NCBI GenBank assembly: GCA_020635855.1
Contig: JACJYZ010000002.1
Span: forward strand, 310,001-374,000
Reading direction: 5' to 3'
From: Flavobacteriales bacterium
GTDB lineage: Bacteria; Bacteroidota; Bacteroidia; JACJYZ01
DNA: 64,000 nt
Of the stretch, positions 44,100-52,890 are shown one piece after another (within the stretch, counting starts at the first letter, position 1; each line of letters opens with the position of its first letter). Under the pieces are notes generated by a model that worked only from the letters and a program-made list of their open reading frames with translations, was not told the origin of the DNA and ran no database searches. Position numbers and translations under genes: made by a program.

Positions 44100-45338
44100 A
44101 TGAAAACACTTCGCGTGTTAGGGCTCTTGCTTTGTGCTTCCTCCGCTTCATTCGGGCAGAATTTTTCCTACCCCGATGTGCACCTCGAGAGCGTTACCTT
44201 CGGAGGAAACAACCTCACCATATACCGCGATGACGGCAGCGGATCCTACACCACGCCCCAATGGAGCGAGTTACGAACCGTACAGTATCCCGTGGCGTAT
44301 GTGAGTGGCAACACGCCTTCCGTAGGTGCATCATTTTACATGGAATGTGACAAGGCGCCGGCAACCCTATGGCTCAGGGGTGCCACGCCTGATTCAATGT
44401 TGTTCCCTGCCAAAGAAGTGAATGTTTCGGGTCCGTCAGGCAACCGTTTTGCCATGACCTATCCATCCACCCAATCTGCATCTGCGTTCGCAAGCGGTAA
44501 GGTTGATTACTTCCACCCGTTCACCATCCGATGGGAGCTCTCGTTCGATGGCGTGAACTGGCGGGATGCAGGCACAAGCGAGAATACGCTCTACGTGACC
44601 TTCACCACCCCCATGTCATCCACCAACCGGTTTCAGTGGTATCATACCGTGTATGATCTCAGTTGCCGGAATGCCAAGGATGCCTCCGATGAAACGTCCA
44701 TCATCGCCCAGGTGTGGAATGAATTCACCGACCAGAACGTGCTCGACTTCCAGGGCGACAGCCTGCACTATTACAAAACCTGGGACAGCCCCAACGTCAC
44801 ACTCTCCACGCTGTTGAAATACCACAATGGTGAGTGCTACACATTCGCACAACTGTTCCTGGCTTCCCTGAAAATTCAGGGTATCTCCCGCAACAACAAC
44901 TATGTGTACATCACGCCCAATGAACAAAATGCATGCGGGCACCTGGTGAACCGTTTCCTGGTGCACGACTGGAACTTCGGAACACCCAGCGCTTCGTCTA
45001 CCTGCCCTTTGTTCCCGTTTAAGAATACGTACACCAGCCTGTTCAACGGCACAAAGACATCCTACAATTTCGACACCGAGGATGTGCATGACTCCCTGGG
45101 CATCCCGGGCTCCTGTCAACCCGATCCGCCAAGCTGGTTCAACAACCACCAGATTACATGGATCGACGGGAAGTACTACGATCCTTCTTACGGTGTGATG
45201 TTTGATTCACTGCAAGACATCGTGAACAAGGCCGTGAGCGGGTGGGGCATGCGTTACCAGCAAAGTGGTACCTACATCATGCTGATGACCGATGACCTCG
45301 GCCAGATGGAATTCAGAACAGAGATTGAAACTTACTGA
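44100..45338 (+). CDS. Exported transglutaminase-like protein of unknown function
   Basis: The 412-residue protein has a signal peptide (MKTLRVLGLLLCASSASFGQ). In the C-terminal half, NGECYTFAQLFLASLKIQGI puts Cys246 in the typical transglutaminase-like G-x-C-x-x-(Y/F)-A context, and NNHQITWIDGKYYDPSYGV provides His350 with Asp356 or Asp361 as the third member of the Cys-His-Asp triad. About 240 residues before that are a probable beta-rich N-terminal region. There are several extra cysteines (CGHLVNRF, SSTCPLF, SCQPD). By fold it could be a protease, amidase or cross-linking enzyme. It heads a three-gene cassette. Confidence 0.75.
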   Translation: MKTLRVLGLLLCASSASFGQNFSYPDVHLESVTFGGNNLTIYRDDGSGSYTTPQWSELRTVQYPVAYVSGNTPSVGASFYMECDKAPATLWLRGATPDSMLFPAKEVNVSGPSGNRFAMTYPSTQSASAFASGKVDYFHPFTIRWELSFDGVNWRDAGTSENTLYVTFTTPMSSTNRFQWYHTVYDLSCRNAKDASDETSIIAQVWNEFTDQNVLDFQGDSLHYYKTWDSPNVTLSTLLKYHNGECYTFAQLFLASLKIQGISRNNNYVYITPNEQNACGHLVNRFLVHDWNFGTPSASSTCPLFPFKNTYTSLFNGTKTSYNFDTEDVHDSLGIPGSCQPDPPSWFNNHQITWIDGKYYDPSYGVMFDSLQDIVNKAVSGWGMRYQQSGTYIMLMTDDLGQMEFRTEIETY

Positions 45339-45342
45339 CCGT

Positions 45343-46170
45343 ATGATGAGGTATGCACTCATAGGTTTTTGTTTGATTGGCGTACACGCCGTTCACGCGC
45401 AGCCTGCGGAACGCAAGGTGATCATTCACGACGGTCACTACTATTTCATCACAGTGGATGATGAGACCCAACTGGCCACGTTGCATACCGGACGCACGGC
45501 TGATACACTGAAGAATGGCGATGCATTTGCGATCCCGGCCGGAAGGCACTTGTCGGATCCGGCCACGCCGCTGGCCTGGGATGTGCGGAAACAACAATGT
45601 TACGTATACAGCGACATCGATCATCCGCTGAACGACAGGAATGAGGCCCTGAAGCGATTCGATCTCGAACAATTGCCAGCGACATCACAGGCGCCTCCCG
45701 CCGGTGACCGGTTGCTGATCGGTGCCGATTTTCCTCCCTTCGCGGATAACGAACCATACCGCAATATGGTGGCCCGCTCCAACCAACGGGAGAATTTTCA
45801 CTATGACGGGATCACCCTCAACGACTCCACCTATCTGTTCGCCCTTGCCAATCGGGGTGAACTGATCATATGGAAGTACAACGGGCATGTGTGGGAGCAT
45901 GGAGATTGGCAGGCGTTTCCTTACCCGTCTTTCTTTTCCGTTTTTAACAACAAAGAAAATATATACCTGATGCTTGCTTCGGGAGAAGCGTTTCAGCTGA
46001 ATGAATTCGCCGTACATCCAGCCGGTACGCTCAGTGGGCGCAGTCTGGCTGATGGCCTTCTGATCCTTAACAGAGACGACCAAACCGTTCGGTACCTGAC
46101 CAACGACGCATGGAACCAGTCACAAACCCTGGATTTTATCATGCGCCGGAAGTCCGTTCCCTTATTCTGA
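45343..46170 (+). CDS. Exported protein of unknown function in the transglutaminase cassette
   Basis: From ATG 45343, four bases after the previous stop, the product is 275 residues with a signal peptide (MMRYALIGFCLIGVHAVHAQ). I do not recognise a domain. The pattern HDGHYYFITVDDETQLATL, YLFALANRGELIIWKYNGHVW, and SVFNNKENIYLMLASG has repeating aromatic-x-hydrophobic strands typical of beta-propeller or beta-sandwich proteins. It has no T9SS tail, so it is probably periplasmic. It lies between a transglutaminase-like enzyme and a T9SS-exported small protein, so a partner role is likely but untested. Confidence 0.65.
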   Translation: MMRYALIGFCLIGVHAVHAQPAERKVIIHDGHYYFITVDDETQLATLHTGRTADTLKNGDAFAIPAGRHLSDPATPLAWDVRKQQCYVYSDIDHPLNDRNEALKRFDLEQLPATSQAPPAGDRLLIGADFPPFADNEPYRNMVARSNQRENFHYDGITLNDSTYLFALANRGELIIWKYNGHVWEHGDWQAFPYPSFFSVFNNKENIYLMLASGEAFQLNEFAVHPAGTLSGRSLADGLLILNRDDQTVRYLTNDAWNQSQTLDFIMRRKSVPLF

Positions 46171-46177
46171 TGACGCC

Positions 46178-46732
46178 ATGAAAAAGTACATGTCTTTTCT
46201 CGTTTTGCTGACAGTCTTTCTGCCGGCCTTTGCCGATGATGTAACCGCGGTTGTAACGGAAACCTCACCAGGTCTTTCCAACGGGCAGGTTGATATTACC
46301 GTAACCGGAGGCGTGGCGCCTTACCAGTTCAACTGGTCGGGGCCCGGCGGATTCACCGCAACCACGGAAGACATCAGTGGTCTCGACAGCGGTTCGTATA
46401 CCGTAACCGTTACCGACCAGTATTGCGGTGTGGCAGTGCTGACCGTGTGGGTGGGCACCGAAGTGAACACTTACGCACCTGTGTTGTCCGATGCATCCTC
46501 CCTTCATGTGTACCCGTCACCCTTCCATGAAACAGTTGTCATTACCAGCGAAAAAAAGGTAGAGAATGGTAGATACAGAGTTTGCGACATGCAGGGCCAG
46601 GTGGTGGCGGAGAAAGCCGGCGTGAGCGGAGATCGCTTCATCCTGGATACCCAAAGCCTGGTGCCTGGTATTTACCTGGTGGAACTCCGGGATGCTTTCG
46701 GGGTGTACAGGCAAAGGGTGGTTAAAAGGTAG
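46178..46732 (+). CDS. SprB-repeat protein with T9SS C-terminal sorting domain
   Basis: The 184-residue protein has a signal peptide (MKKYMSFLVLLTVFLPAFA), one SprB-like repeat at about 22-92 (GQVDITVTGGVAPYQFNW, ending in SGSYTVTVTDQYCG), and a type IX C-terminal domain from about 110 onward (LHVYPSPFHETVVI, then LVPGIYLVELRDAFGVYRQRVVKR). SprB is a large motility adhesin, but single repeats occur in many surface proteins. It would be carried over the outer membrane by T9SS and attached to the surface. It lies seven bases after the unknown secreted gene and is convergent with DUF4834. Confidence 0.82.
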   Translation: MKKYMSFLVLLTVFLPAFADDVTAVVTETSPGLSNGQVDITVTGGVAPYQFNWSGPGGFTATTEDISGLDSGSYTVTVTDQYCGVAVLTVWVGTEVNTYAPVLSDASSLHVYPSPFHETVVITSEKKVENGRYRVCDMQGQVVAEKAGVSGDRFILDTQSLVPGIYLVELRDAFGVYRQRVVKR

Positions 46733-46743
46733 CGGCGGAGCCC

Positions 46744-46932
46744 CTATTCCACTTCCTCGTAATCCACGTATTCGCCTTTTTTGTTGAACCTGCTGCCCTT
46801 GGTGGTACCGTGTACCGTTACATCACCTTCCTTCTTTTCTTGTTCGGAAGAACCGGACGCATTCCTGCTTCCCGTCTGTGTGATCAGCCGGTAAACCAGG
46901 TAAATGCCCAGGATGATAAGTATTGTTTTCAA
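46744..46932 (-). CDS. DUF4834 family small membrane protein
   Basis: The 62-residue protein has one N-terminal helix (TILIILGIYLVYRLI, residues 3-17), a linker rich in S, E and K, and a conserved end (GDVTVHGTTKGSRFNKKGEYVDYEEVE), the signature of DUF4834 in Bacteroidota. Topology is a single-pass inner membrane protein with a cytoplasmic or periplasmic tail of about 45 residues. Function unknown. It ends 11 bp from the convergent T9SS gene and begins 16 bp after the carB stop on the same strand, so it probably forms a unit with carB. Confidence 0.82.
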   Translation of the reverse strand: MKTILIILGIYLVYRLITQTGSRNASGSSEQEKKEGDVTVHGTTKGSRFNKKGEYVDYEEVE

Positions 46933-46948
46933 GGGTTTCGGCCTGGCA

Positions 46949-49783
46949 CTACTGGCTCAGGTACATGGACTTTTCGTTGTACAGATGACGGAAGTAAGGA
47001 TCTTTCAGGTCTTTGATGAAGCGGATGGCTTCGCCAGTGGCTTTCATTTCCGGCCCCAGTTCCTTGTTTACATTCGGGAACTTGTCGAAGCTGAACACGG
47101 GTTCTTTAATCGCGTAGCCGTTCCGGACCGGTTTGATGTCAAAGTCCTTCAGTTTCTTTTCACCCAGCATCACCTTCGCAGCAATGTTCACAAACGGAAC
47201 GCCGTATGCCTTGGCAATGAACGGCACGGTGCGTGATGCACGCGGGTTGGCCTCGATCACATATACCTTTTCGTCTTTCACCGCGAACTGGATGTTCAGC
47301 AGGCCGCGAACCTTCAATGCAATGGCCAGTTTGCGGCTGTATGCCTCCATTTGCTGGATCACATTTTCGCTCAGGCTGAATGGCGGGAGTACAGCGTAGG
47401 AATCTCCCGAGTGAATACCTGCGGGTTCGATGTGTTCCATCATACCGATGATGCAGATGTCTTCACCGTCGCAGATCACATCCACTTCGGCTTCTTCCGC
47501 GCGGTCGAGGAAATGGTCGATCAGGATGCGGTTACCTGGGATGCTCTTCAGCAGTTTGATCACCTTGCCTTCGAGTTCGTCGTCGTTGATGACGATGCTC
47601 ATGCCCTGGCCTCCCAGTACGTAGGAAGGTCTGACCAACACCGGGTATCCCACCTGGTTGGCCACCTGGATCGCTTCTTCGGCGGTAAGGGCCACACCGT
47701 ATTTCGGGTAGGGGATGTCGAGTTCTTTCAGCAGGTCGGAGAAGCGGCCGCGGTCTTCGGCCAGGTCCATGTCGTTGTAACTGGTGCCGATGATCTTGAT
47801 GCCGTTCTTGTCCAGCAGTTCCGCCAGTTTGAGTGCGGTTTGTCCGCCCAGCTGCACAATCACGCCTTCGGGTTGTTCATGGTCGATGATCTCGCGGATG
47901 TGTTCCCAAAAGATCGGTTCGAAGTAGAGTTTATCGGCGATGTCGAAGTCGGTGGATACCGTTTCGGGGTTGCAGTTCACCATGATCGCTTCGTAGCCCG
48001 ATTCCTTGGCGGCGAGGATGCCGTGTACACAGCTGTAGTCGAATTCGATGCCCTGACCGATGCGGTTCGGGCCGCTGCCCAGCACCAGGATCTTCTTGCG
48101 GTCGCTCACGATGGATTCGTTCTCGGCCTGCTGGTTGATGTTGTTTTCGAAGGTGGAGTAGTAGTAAGGCGTTTGCGCTTCGAATTCTGCAGCGCATGTA
48201 TCCACCATTTTGTACACCCTGCGAACACCCAGTTCCCGACGTCGTGCGTACACCTCGTCTTCCGTTACATTGCCGAGCAGGTATGCGATCTGGGCGTCTG
48301 AGTATCCCTTTTGTTTGATATCGAGCATGAAGTCGCGTGAAATGCTTTCCAGTGAATAGCGGCGGATCTCCTGTTCGGTTTTCACCAATTGCTGGATCTG
48401 AAGCAGGAACCAGCGGTCCATGCCAGTGTGTTTCACGATGGTTTTGATGGGCAGTCCGAAATCAAGTGCATCGCGCAGGTGGAACAGGCGATCCCATGAC
48501 GGGTGTTCCAGGCTGTCGATCACATCCTGCACCTTCACCCAGTTTTTGCCGTCGGCACCCAGTCCGTTGCGGTTGATCTCCAGGGACTGACAAGCCTTTT
48601 GCAGCGCTTCAATAAAGCTGCGGCCGATGCCCATGACTTCTCCGACGGATTTCATCTGGAGTCCGAGTTCCCGGTTGCTGCCATGGAACTTGTCAAAGTT
48701 CCAGCGGGGGATCTTCACGATCACATAGTCGAGCGTCGGTTCGAAATAGGCGGAGGTGTTTTTGGTGATCTGGTTCTGAAGCTCGTCGAGGTTGTAGCCG
48801 ATCGCCAGTTTGGCGGCGATCTTGGCGATGGGATATCCGGTGGCCTTGGATGCCAGTGCGGAAGAACGGGATACGCGCGGGTTGATCTCGATGGCGATGA
48901 TGTCGTCGTTTTCCGGATTCACGGCGAACTGCACGTTGCAGCCACCTGCGAAATCACCGATGGCGCGCATCATTTGAATGGCCATGTCGCGCATCCTTTG
49001 ATACGTGCGGTCGGAAAGGGTCATTGCCGGAGCCACCGTGATGGAGTCGCCGGTATGCACACCCATTGGGTCCATGTTCTCGATGGAACAAATGATGGTT
49101 ACGTTGTCGTTGCTGTCACGCAGCAATTCAAGCTCGTACTCCTTCCATCCGAACACCGCTCTTTCGATCAGTACTTCGTGAATGGGTGAAGCGTGCAGTC
49201 CGCGGTTCAGCAGTGTTTCGAATTCCGACTTGTCGTGTACGAAAGCGCCACCTGTACCTCCGAGCGTATAGGATGGGCGGATCACCAGCGGGAAGCCCAG
49301 TCTTTGTGCGATTTCTTTTCCTTCCAGGAAGGAAGTTGCGATTTGAGAAGGTGCCACACCCACGCCGATGTCAACCATGAGTTTGCGGAAGGCTTCCCGG
49401 TTCTCTGTGGTTTCGATGGCATCGATGTCCACCCCGATGATGCGTACGTTGTATTTCTCCCACACACCGGCCTCGGCTGCTTCCTTACAAAGGTTCAGCG
49501 CCGTTTGGCCACCCATGGTGGGAAGCACCGCATCGATGTGCCGCTCCTGCAGGATCTGTTCGATGGATGCCAGTTCGAGGGGAAGGAGGTAGATGTGGTC
49601 CGCCGTGACCTTGTCGGTCATGATGGTGGCCGGGTTGGAGTTAATGAGGGAAACTTCGATCCCTTCTTCTTTCAGGGAGCGTGATGCCTGAGATCCGGAA
49701 TAATCGAATTCACATGCTTGTCCGATGATGATGGGACCGCTTCCGATGATCAGGACTGATTTGATGGATGTGTCTTTGGGCAT
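46949..49783 (-). CDS. carB: Carbamoyl-phosphate synthase large subunit
   Basis: The 944-residue product from ATG 49783 has two ATP-grasp halves: KSVLIIGSGPIIIGQACEFDYSG and KKILVLGSGPNRIGQGIEFDYS are the two carbamate/ATP-binding starts, and VLPTMGGQTALNL and VIVQLGGQTALKLAEL the corresponding loops. It makes carbamoyl phosphate from bicarbonate, two ATP and ammonia channelled from CarA, for pyrimidine and arginine synthesis. It stops right after the second ATP-grasp region (RHLYNEKSMYLSQ), so the roughly 120-residue MGS allosteric domain of the 1070-residue E. coli enzyme is absent, as I recall for other Bacteroidota. carA is not in the window. Confidence 0.95.
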   Translation of the reverse strand: MPKDTSIKSVLIIGSGPIIIGQACEFDYSGSQASRSLKEEGIEVSLINSNPATIMTDKVTADHIYLLPLELASIEQILQERHIDAVLPTMGGQTALNLCKEAAEAGVWEKYNVRIIGVDIDAIETTENREAFRKLMVDIGVGVAPSQIATSFLEGKEIAQRLGFPLVIRPSYTLGGTGGAFVHDKSEFETLLNRGLHASPIHEVLIERAVFGWKEYELELLRDSNDNVTIICSIENMDPMGVHTGDSITVAPAMTLSDRTYQRMRDMAIQMMRAIGDFAGGCNVQFAVNPENDDIIAIEINPRVSRSSALASKATGYPIAKIAAKLAIGYNLDELQNQITKNTSAYFEPTLDYVIVKIPRWNFDKFHGSNRELGLQMKSVGEVMGIGRSFIEALQKACQSLEINRNGLGADGKNWVKVQDVIDSLEHPSWDRLFHLRDALDFGLPIKTIVKHTGMDRWFLLQIQQLVKTEQEIRRYSLESISRDFMLDIKQKGYSDAQIAYLLGNVTEDEVYARRRELGVRRVYKMVDTCAAEFEAQTPYYYSTFENNINQQAENESIVSDRKKILVLGSGPNRIGQGIEFDYSCVHGILAAKESGYEAIMVNCNPETVSTDFDIADKLYFEPIFWEHIREIIDHEQPEGVIVQLGGQTALKLAELLDKNGIKIIGTSYNDMDLAEDRGRFSDLLKELDIPYPKYGVALTAEEAIQVANQVGYPVLVRPSYVLGGQGMSIVINDDELEGKVIKLLKSIPGNRILIDHFLDRAEEAEVDVICDGEDICIIGMMEHIEPAGIHSGDSYAVLPPFSLSENVIQQMEAYSRKLAIALKVRGLLNIQFAVKDEKVYVIEANPRASRTVPFIAKAYGVPFVNIAAKVMLGEKKLKDFDIKPVRNGYAIKEPVFSFDKFPNVNKELGPEMKATGEAIRFIKDLKDPYFRHLYNEKSMYLSQ

Positions 49784-49802
49784 AGATGAGAAAGATTCAA
49801 CG

Positions 49803-49810
49803 TATCTTTG
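49803..49810 (+). promoter_or_regulatory. Candidate -7 promoter element (TATCTTTG) for the hydrolase
   Basis: TATCTTTG matches TAnnTTTG; a TTTG lies at 49775-49778, 24 nt upstream, slightly more than usual. Transcription would begin near 49815, leaving about 80 nt before the ATG at 49897 and ruling out the longer upstream start at 49786. Confidence 0.5.
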
Positions 49811-49896
49811 GGCCTGCAAAAAGCCGGGTGCGAATTTACGGTTTTTGGCGGAATGACGATGGGGTTTTACCCTTATTTTTCAACGATTTGATCAAC

Positions 49897-50712
49897 ATGC
49901 ATCGAATGAGTGATGCAGGTGGTATGCAGTTGCAATTTGATCATAACGGGAACACCGTAAGTTGTGAGGTGCTGGGAGATGGCGGAGATGTGTGGATCGC
50001 ATTCCCCGGATACGGCCGGCCGGCGTCTGACTTCAGGGTATGGTCGGCAGACGCCGTTGCGTTGGGTATCCGGTTGGTTTGTGTGGATCTTCCTTACCAG
50101 GGAGATACCCTTTTGGCCGAGCCCCGGCAGCTTCCCGTGGATGAGGTTTGCGCCTGGATCGACAAGATCCGGGAACGGATGCAGGTACAACATGTAGGGC
50201 TGATCGGATACAGCATCGGAGGCCGGGTGGCATTGACCCTGGCCGGCTGTATACCCAGTATCAAAGGCCTGGTGCTGATCGCTCCCGACGGTTTGCGTTC
50301 GATGTTCTGGAACCGCCTGGCCACGCATCCGGGTCCGGCCCGTATGCTTTTCAAGGCCACCCTGCGCAGACCCGCATGGTTTTTTATGATGGTCCGACTG
50401 GCTGCATGGCTCGGACTGATCCGCCCGTCGGTGAAAAAATTCCTTGATCTTCAGCTCAACAGCATGAAGAAGCGCAAAATGCTGGACGATGTTTGGTGCA
50501 CGCTGATGCCCTTCGAGCCCGACCTGCAACAGGTGAGGGAATTGGTCAGGGAGGGTCTTGCCTGTTACCTGGTGTTCGGTACCCGCGACAGGATCATACC
50601 TGCACGACTGGCCCGTTACCTGCCGGAAGCGAAGGTGATCCTCCTGGAGGAAGGTCATGACCTGATTAAATCGGGCGTGTTCGGTCAGCTTCCGGAATTC
50701 CGGAAAAAATAA
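49897..50712 (+). CDS. Alpha/beta hydrolase
   Basis: ATG 49897 (MHRMSDAGGMQLQFDHNG) gives 271 residues; ATG 49906 and 49924 are close alternatives, and upstream codons in the open frame lie before the promoter element. GYSIGGRVAL holds the nucleophile elbow G-x-S-x-G, LVFGTRDRIIP the third acid region, and EEGHDLIKSG the catalytic His. AFPGYGRPASDF early is the oxyanion-hole region. It is a soluble esterase, lipase or haloperoxidase-like enzyme whose substrate is not predictable. A perfect hairpin after the stop serves as terminator for it and for convergent rpmH. Confidence 0.84.
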   Translation: MHRMSDAGGMQLQFDHNGNTVSCEVLGDGGDVWIAFPGYGRPASDFRVWSADAVALGIRLVCVDLPYQGDTLLAEPRQLPVDEVCAWIDKIRERMQVQHVGLIGYSIGGRVALTLAGCIPSIKGLVLIAPDGLRSMFWNRLATHPGPARMLFKATLRRPAWFFMMVRLAAWLGLIRPSVKKFLDLQLNSMKKRKMLDDVWCTLMPFEPDLQQVRELVREGLACYLVFGTRDRIIPARLARYLPEAKVILLEEGHDLIKSGVFGQLPEFRKK

Positions 50713-50735
50713 AAGGGCAGCGGTTGCTGCCCTTT
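50712..50735. terminator. Strong shared bidirectional terminator
   Basis: AAAGGGCAGC (50712-50721) and GCTGCCCTTT (50726-50735) form a perfect 10-bp stem with a GGTT loop. The A and T ends of the stem give a T-run on each strand's transcript. It begins at the hydrolase stop and lies 27 bp from the rpmH stop, so it can end both convergent transcripts. Confidence 0.8.
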
Positions 50736-50761
50736 CGGATGATATATAGTTGCGAAAACGC

Positions 50762-50911
50762 TTATCGCTTTTCGTCACTAACGGTCAGTTTCTTGCGACC
50801 CTTGGCCCTGCGGGATGCCAATACCTTGCGTCCATTCGCAGTGGACATTCTTTCACGGAAGCCGTGTTTGTTCTTGCGTTTCCTTACCGAGGGTTGAAAT
50901 GTACGTTTCAT
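50762..50911 (-). CDS. rpmH: 50S ribosomal protein L34
   Basis: The 49-residue protein (MKRTFQPSVRKRKNKHGFRE, then STANGRKVLASRRAKGRKKLTVSDEKR) is a standard L34, bound to the bacterial large subunit near the exit tunnel. The start ATG 50911 is supported by an excellent -33/-7 promoter 20-50 bp upstream on the minus strand. It is convergent with the hydrolase gene. In many bacteria rpmH sits next to rnpA and dnaA near the origin; here it does not. No ribosome-binding site in the classic sense is visible, as usual for this phylum. Confidence 0.97.
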   Translation of the reverse strand: MKRTFQPSVRKRKNKHGFRERMSTANGRKVLASRRAKGRKKLTVSDEKR

Positions 50912-50931
50912 CGCTATTCTAATTAGGAGGG

Positions 50932-50962
50932 CAAAAATACACCCTTTTTGGTTAAGTGCAAA
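50932..50962 (-). promoter_or_regulatory. Primary sigma-factor promoter of rpmH (TTTG-19-TATTTTTG)
   Basis: On the minus strand TTTG (50962-50959) is followed after exactly 19 nt by TATTTTTG (50939-50932), which matches the Bacteroidota consensus in both parts and spacing. A run of eight or more T precedes it. Transcription should begin near 50929, giving a leader of about 18 nt. Confidence 0.8.
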
Positions 50963-50991
50963 AAAAACATTTGCAAATATTGCGATGAAGG

Positions 50992-51022
50992 TTTGGTGAA
51001 AGGGCAATTCCCCATACCTTTG
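50992..51022 (+). promoter_or_regulatory. Primary sigma-factor promoter of the ABC exporter (TTTG-19-TACCTTTG)
   Basis: TTTG (50992-50995) is followed after 19 nt by TACCTTTG (51015-51022), a full consensus match. The ATG of the ABC gene begins at 51028, only five bases after the -7 motif, so transcription should start at or just before the start codon and the mRNA is predicted to be leaderless. Confidence 0.75.
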
Positions 51023-51027
51023 CCCCC

Positions 51028-52806
51028 ATGGCCCGTAAGGACAAAGATACGGATGCTCAGAAGAAGAAAGCATCCTGGAAAGAGGCCCGGTGGCTGTACC
51101 GCTACCTCCGACCGTACAGGTTCCGTTTTGTGGCAGGTCTTTTTTTCCTGCTCCTGACCAGCGCTACCGCCCTGGCATTTCCCAAAATGATGGGTGACCT
51201 GATGGGTACGGCGCAAGCGGCTTTGACGCAAGACATTAATAGGGCGGCACTTTTTCTGCTGGTGTTGTTCTTCCTGCAAGCGGTATTCTCTTACTGCCGG
51301 ATTTATCTTTTCGTGCATGTCACCGAACGTTTGCTGGCGGATCTCAGGCAGAACACCTATGAAAAGCTGCTGGCAAAGCCCATGTCATTCTTCTCCCAGC
51401 GAAGGGTGGGTGAAATGAACAGCATGGTGGCTACAGACATCACCCAGTTGCAAACCACCCTCACCACAAACATTGCCGAATTTCTTCGCCAGTTCATCAT
51501 TATCATCGGAGGGATCGCCCTTCTGTTGATCACATCGTGGAAGCTTACACTGATCATGGTTTCCATTATTCCTCCTGTTGCGATCGTTGCCGTTTTGTTC
51601 GGTCGGTTCATCAAGAAAATTTCAACAAGCGTACAGGATGAGATTGCGGTATCCAATACCATTCTCGATGAAACCATGCAGGGCATCGCCAGTGTGAAAG
51701 CATATACCAATGAGCTGTTTGAGTTCCTGCGTTACCGCGACAGCACCAACCGGGTGGTTAGCAAAGCCATGAAAGGCGCCGTGTGGCGTGGTTTCTTTGT
51801 GTCTTTCATCATCTTTTGCATGTTTGGCTCCATTGTAGCCATCCTGTGGAAAGGCATACAAATGATCGGTGAGGGAACCATGGACATGAAACTGCTCATC
51901 CAGTTCATGCTGTATACCATCTTTGTGGGCGCGTCCACAGGCGGCATTGCCGATCAGTATGCGCAGATATTGAAAGCGCTTGGTGCCACCGAAAGAATCC
52001 GTGAACTCCAGGAAGGGGAATCTGAGTGGGACCTCGTGGAGGAGAACCCGCAGCCGCTTCATTTGAGCGGTGAAGTGGAATTCGATCACGTACATTTTTC
52101 CTATCCCAGCAGACCCGATGTGGTTGTACTTGACGATGTCTCCTTCAAGGTAGGTAAAGGCGAAAGGGTAGCTATTGTCGGTCCCAGTGGCGCGGGTAAG
52201 TCTACCATCACAGCGCTTCTGCTGCGGTTCTACAACCCGGATTCAGGACAGATACGAATCGACGGAAAGGATACCACCCAACTTACCCTGCACGCGCTCA
52301 GAAGCAACATGGGCATTGTGCCGCAGGAGGTGCTGTTGTTCGGCGGCACCATCCGCGAGAACATCTCCTACGGAAGGCCGGGTGCCACTGAGCAGGAGAT
52401 CAGGGATGCCGCAGCCGGCGCCAATGCACTCAACTTCATTGAAACATTCCCTGATGGTTTTGATACCATCGTAGGTGAACGCGGGGTGCAGTTGTCGGGT
52501 GGCCAGCGTCAGCGCATCGCCATTGCCCGTGCATTGCTGAAGAACCCCACTATACTGATCCTGGATGAGGCCACCAGTTCATTGGATTCCGAATCCGAAC
52601 GCCTGGTGCAGGACGCACTCGACAAGTTAATGGTGGGTCGTACATCGATCATCATTGCTCACCGCCTGGCTACTGTTCGCAATGCCGATAAGATCATTGT
52701 GCTGGAAGCCGGCAAGGTGGTAGAAAGCGGAACCCACGAAGAACTCATTCGGAATCCCGATGGGTTGTATGCCCATCTCAGCAAGCTGCAGTTTGAAATG
52801 GCTTGA
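51028..52806 (+). CDS. ABC transporter, ATP-binding protein and permease (MsbA-like exporter)
   Basis: The 592-residue half-transporter has six transmembrane helices in residues about 30-320 and a C-terminal ATPase: Walker A GPSGAGKST at about 385, signature LSGGQRQR at about 489 and Walker B ILILDEATSSLD at about 511. The arrangement is that of MsbA-type lipid and multidrug exporters, which work as homodimers in the inner membrane, so lipid A/lipid flipping is one possibility and drug efflux another. No partner gene is nearby. The start is five bases from the promoter -7 motif, so the message is probably leaderless. Confidence 0.92.
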   Translation: MARKDKDTDAQKKKASWKEARWLYRYLRPYRFRFVAGLFFLLLTSATALAFPKMMGDLMGTAQAALTQDINRAALFLLVLFFLQAVFSYCRIYLFVHVTERLLADLRQNTYEKLLAKPMSFFSQRRVGEMNSMVATDITQLQTTLTTNIAEFLRQFIIIIGGIALLLITSWKLTLIMVSIIPPVAIVAVLFGRFIKKISTSVQDEIAVSNTILDETMQGIASVKAYTNELFEFLRYRDSTNRVVSKAMKGAVWRGFFVSFIIFCMFGSIVAILWKGIQMIGEGTMDMKLLIQFMLYTIFVGASTGGIADQYAQILKALGATERIRELQEGESEWDLVEENPQPLHLSGEVEFDHVHFSYPSRPDVVVLDDVSFKVGKGERVAIVGPSGAGKSTITALLLRFYNPDSGQIRIDGKDTTQLTLHALRSNMGIVPQEVLLFGGTIRENISYGRPGATEQEIRDAAAGANALNFIETFPDGFDTIVGERGVQLSGGQRQRIAIARALLKNPTILILDEATSSLDSESERLVQDALDKLMVGRTSIIIAHRLATVRNADKIIVLEAGKVVESGTHEELIRNPDGLYAHLSKLQFEMA

Positions 52807-52890
52807 GTGATGTTGTTTTATGACCCGCGACCACTTTCACCGGTTGCGTACCTTGCCTGTACCATGGTAAAAAGTGTTTGTCAACATAGC

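Noticed and set aside
47351..48301. Plus-strand 316-codon open frame
   Set aside because: It is antisense to carB, rich in Val, Asp, His and Phe as expected from reverse reading, and has no start signal or motif.
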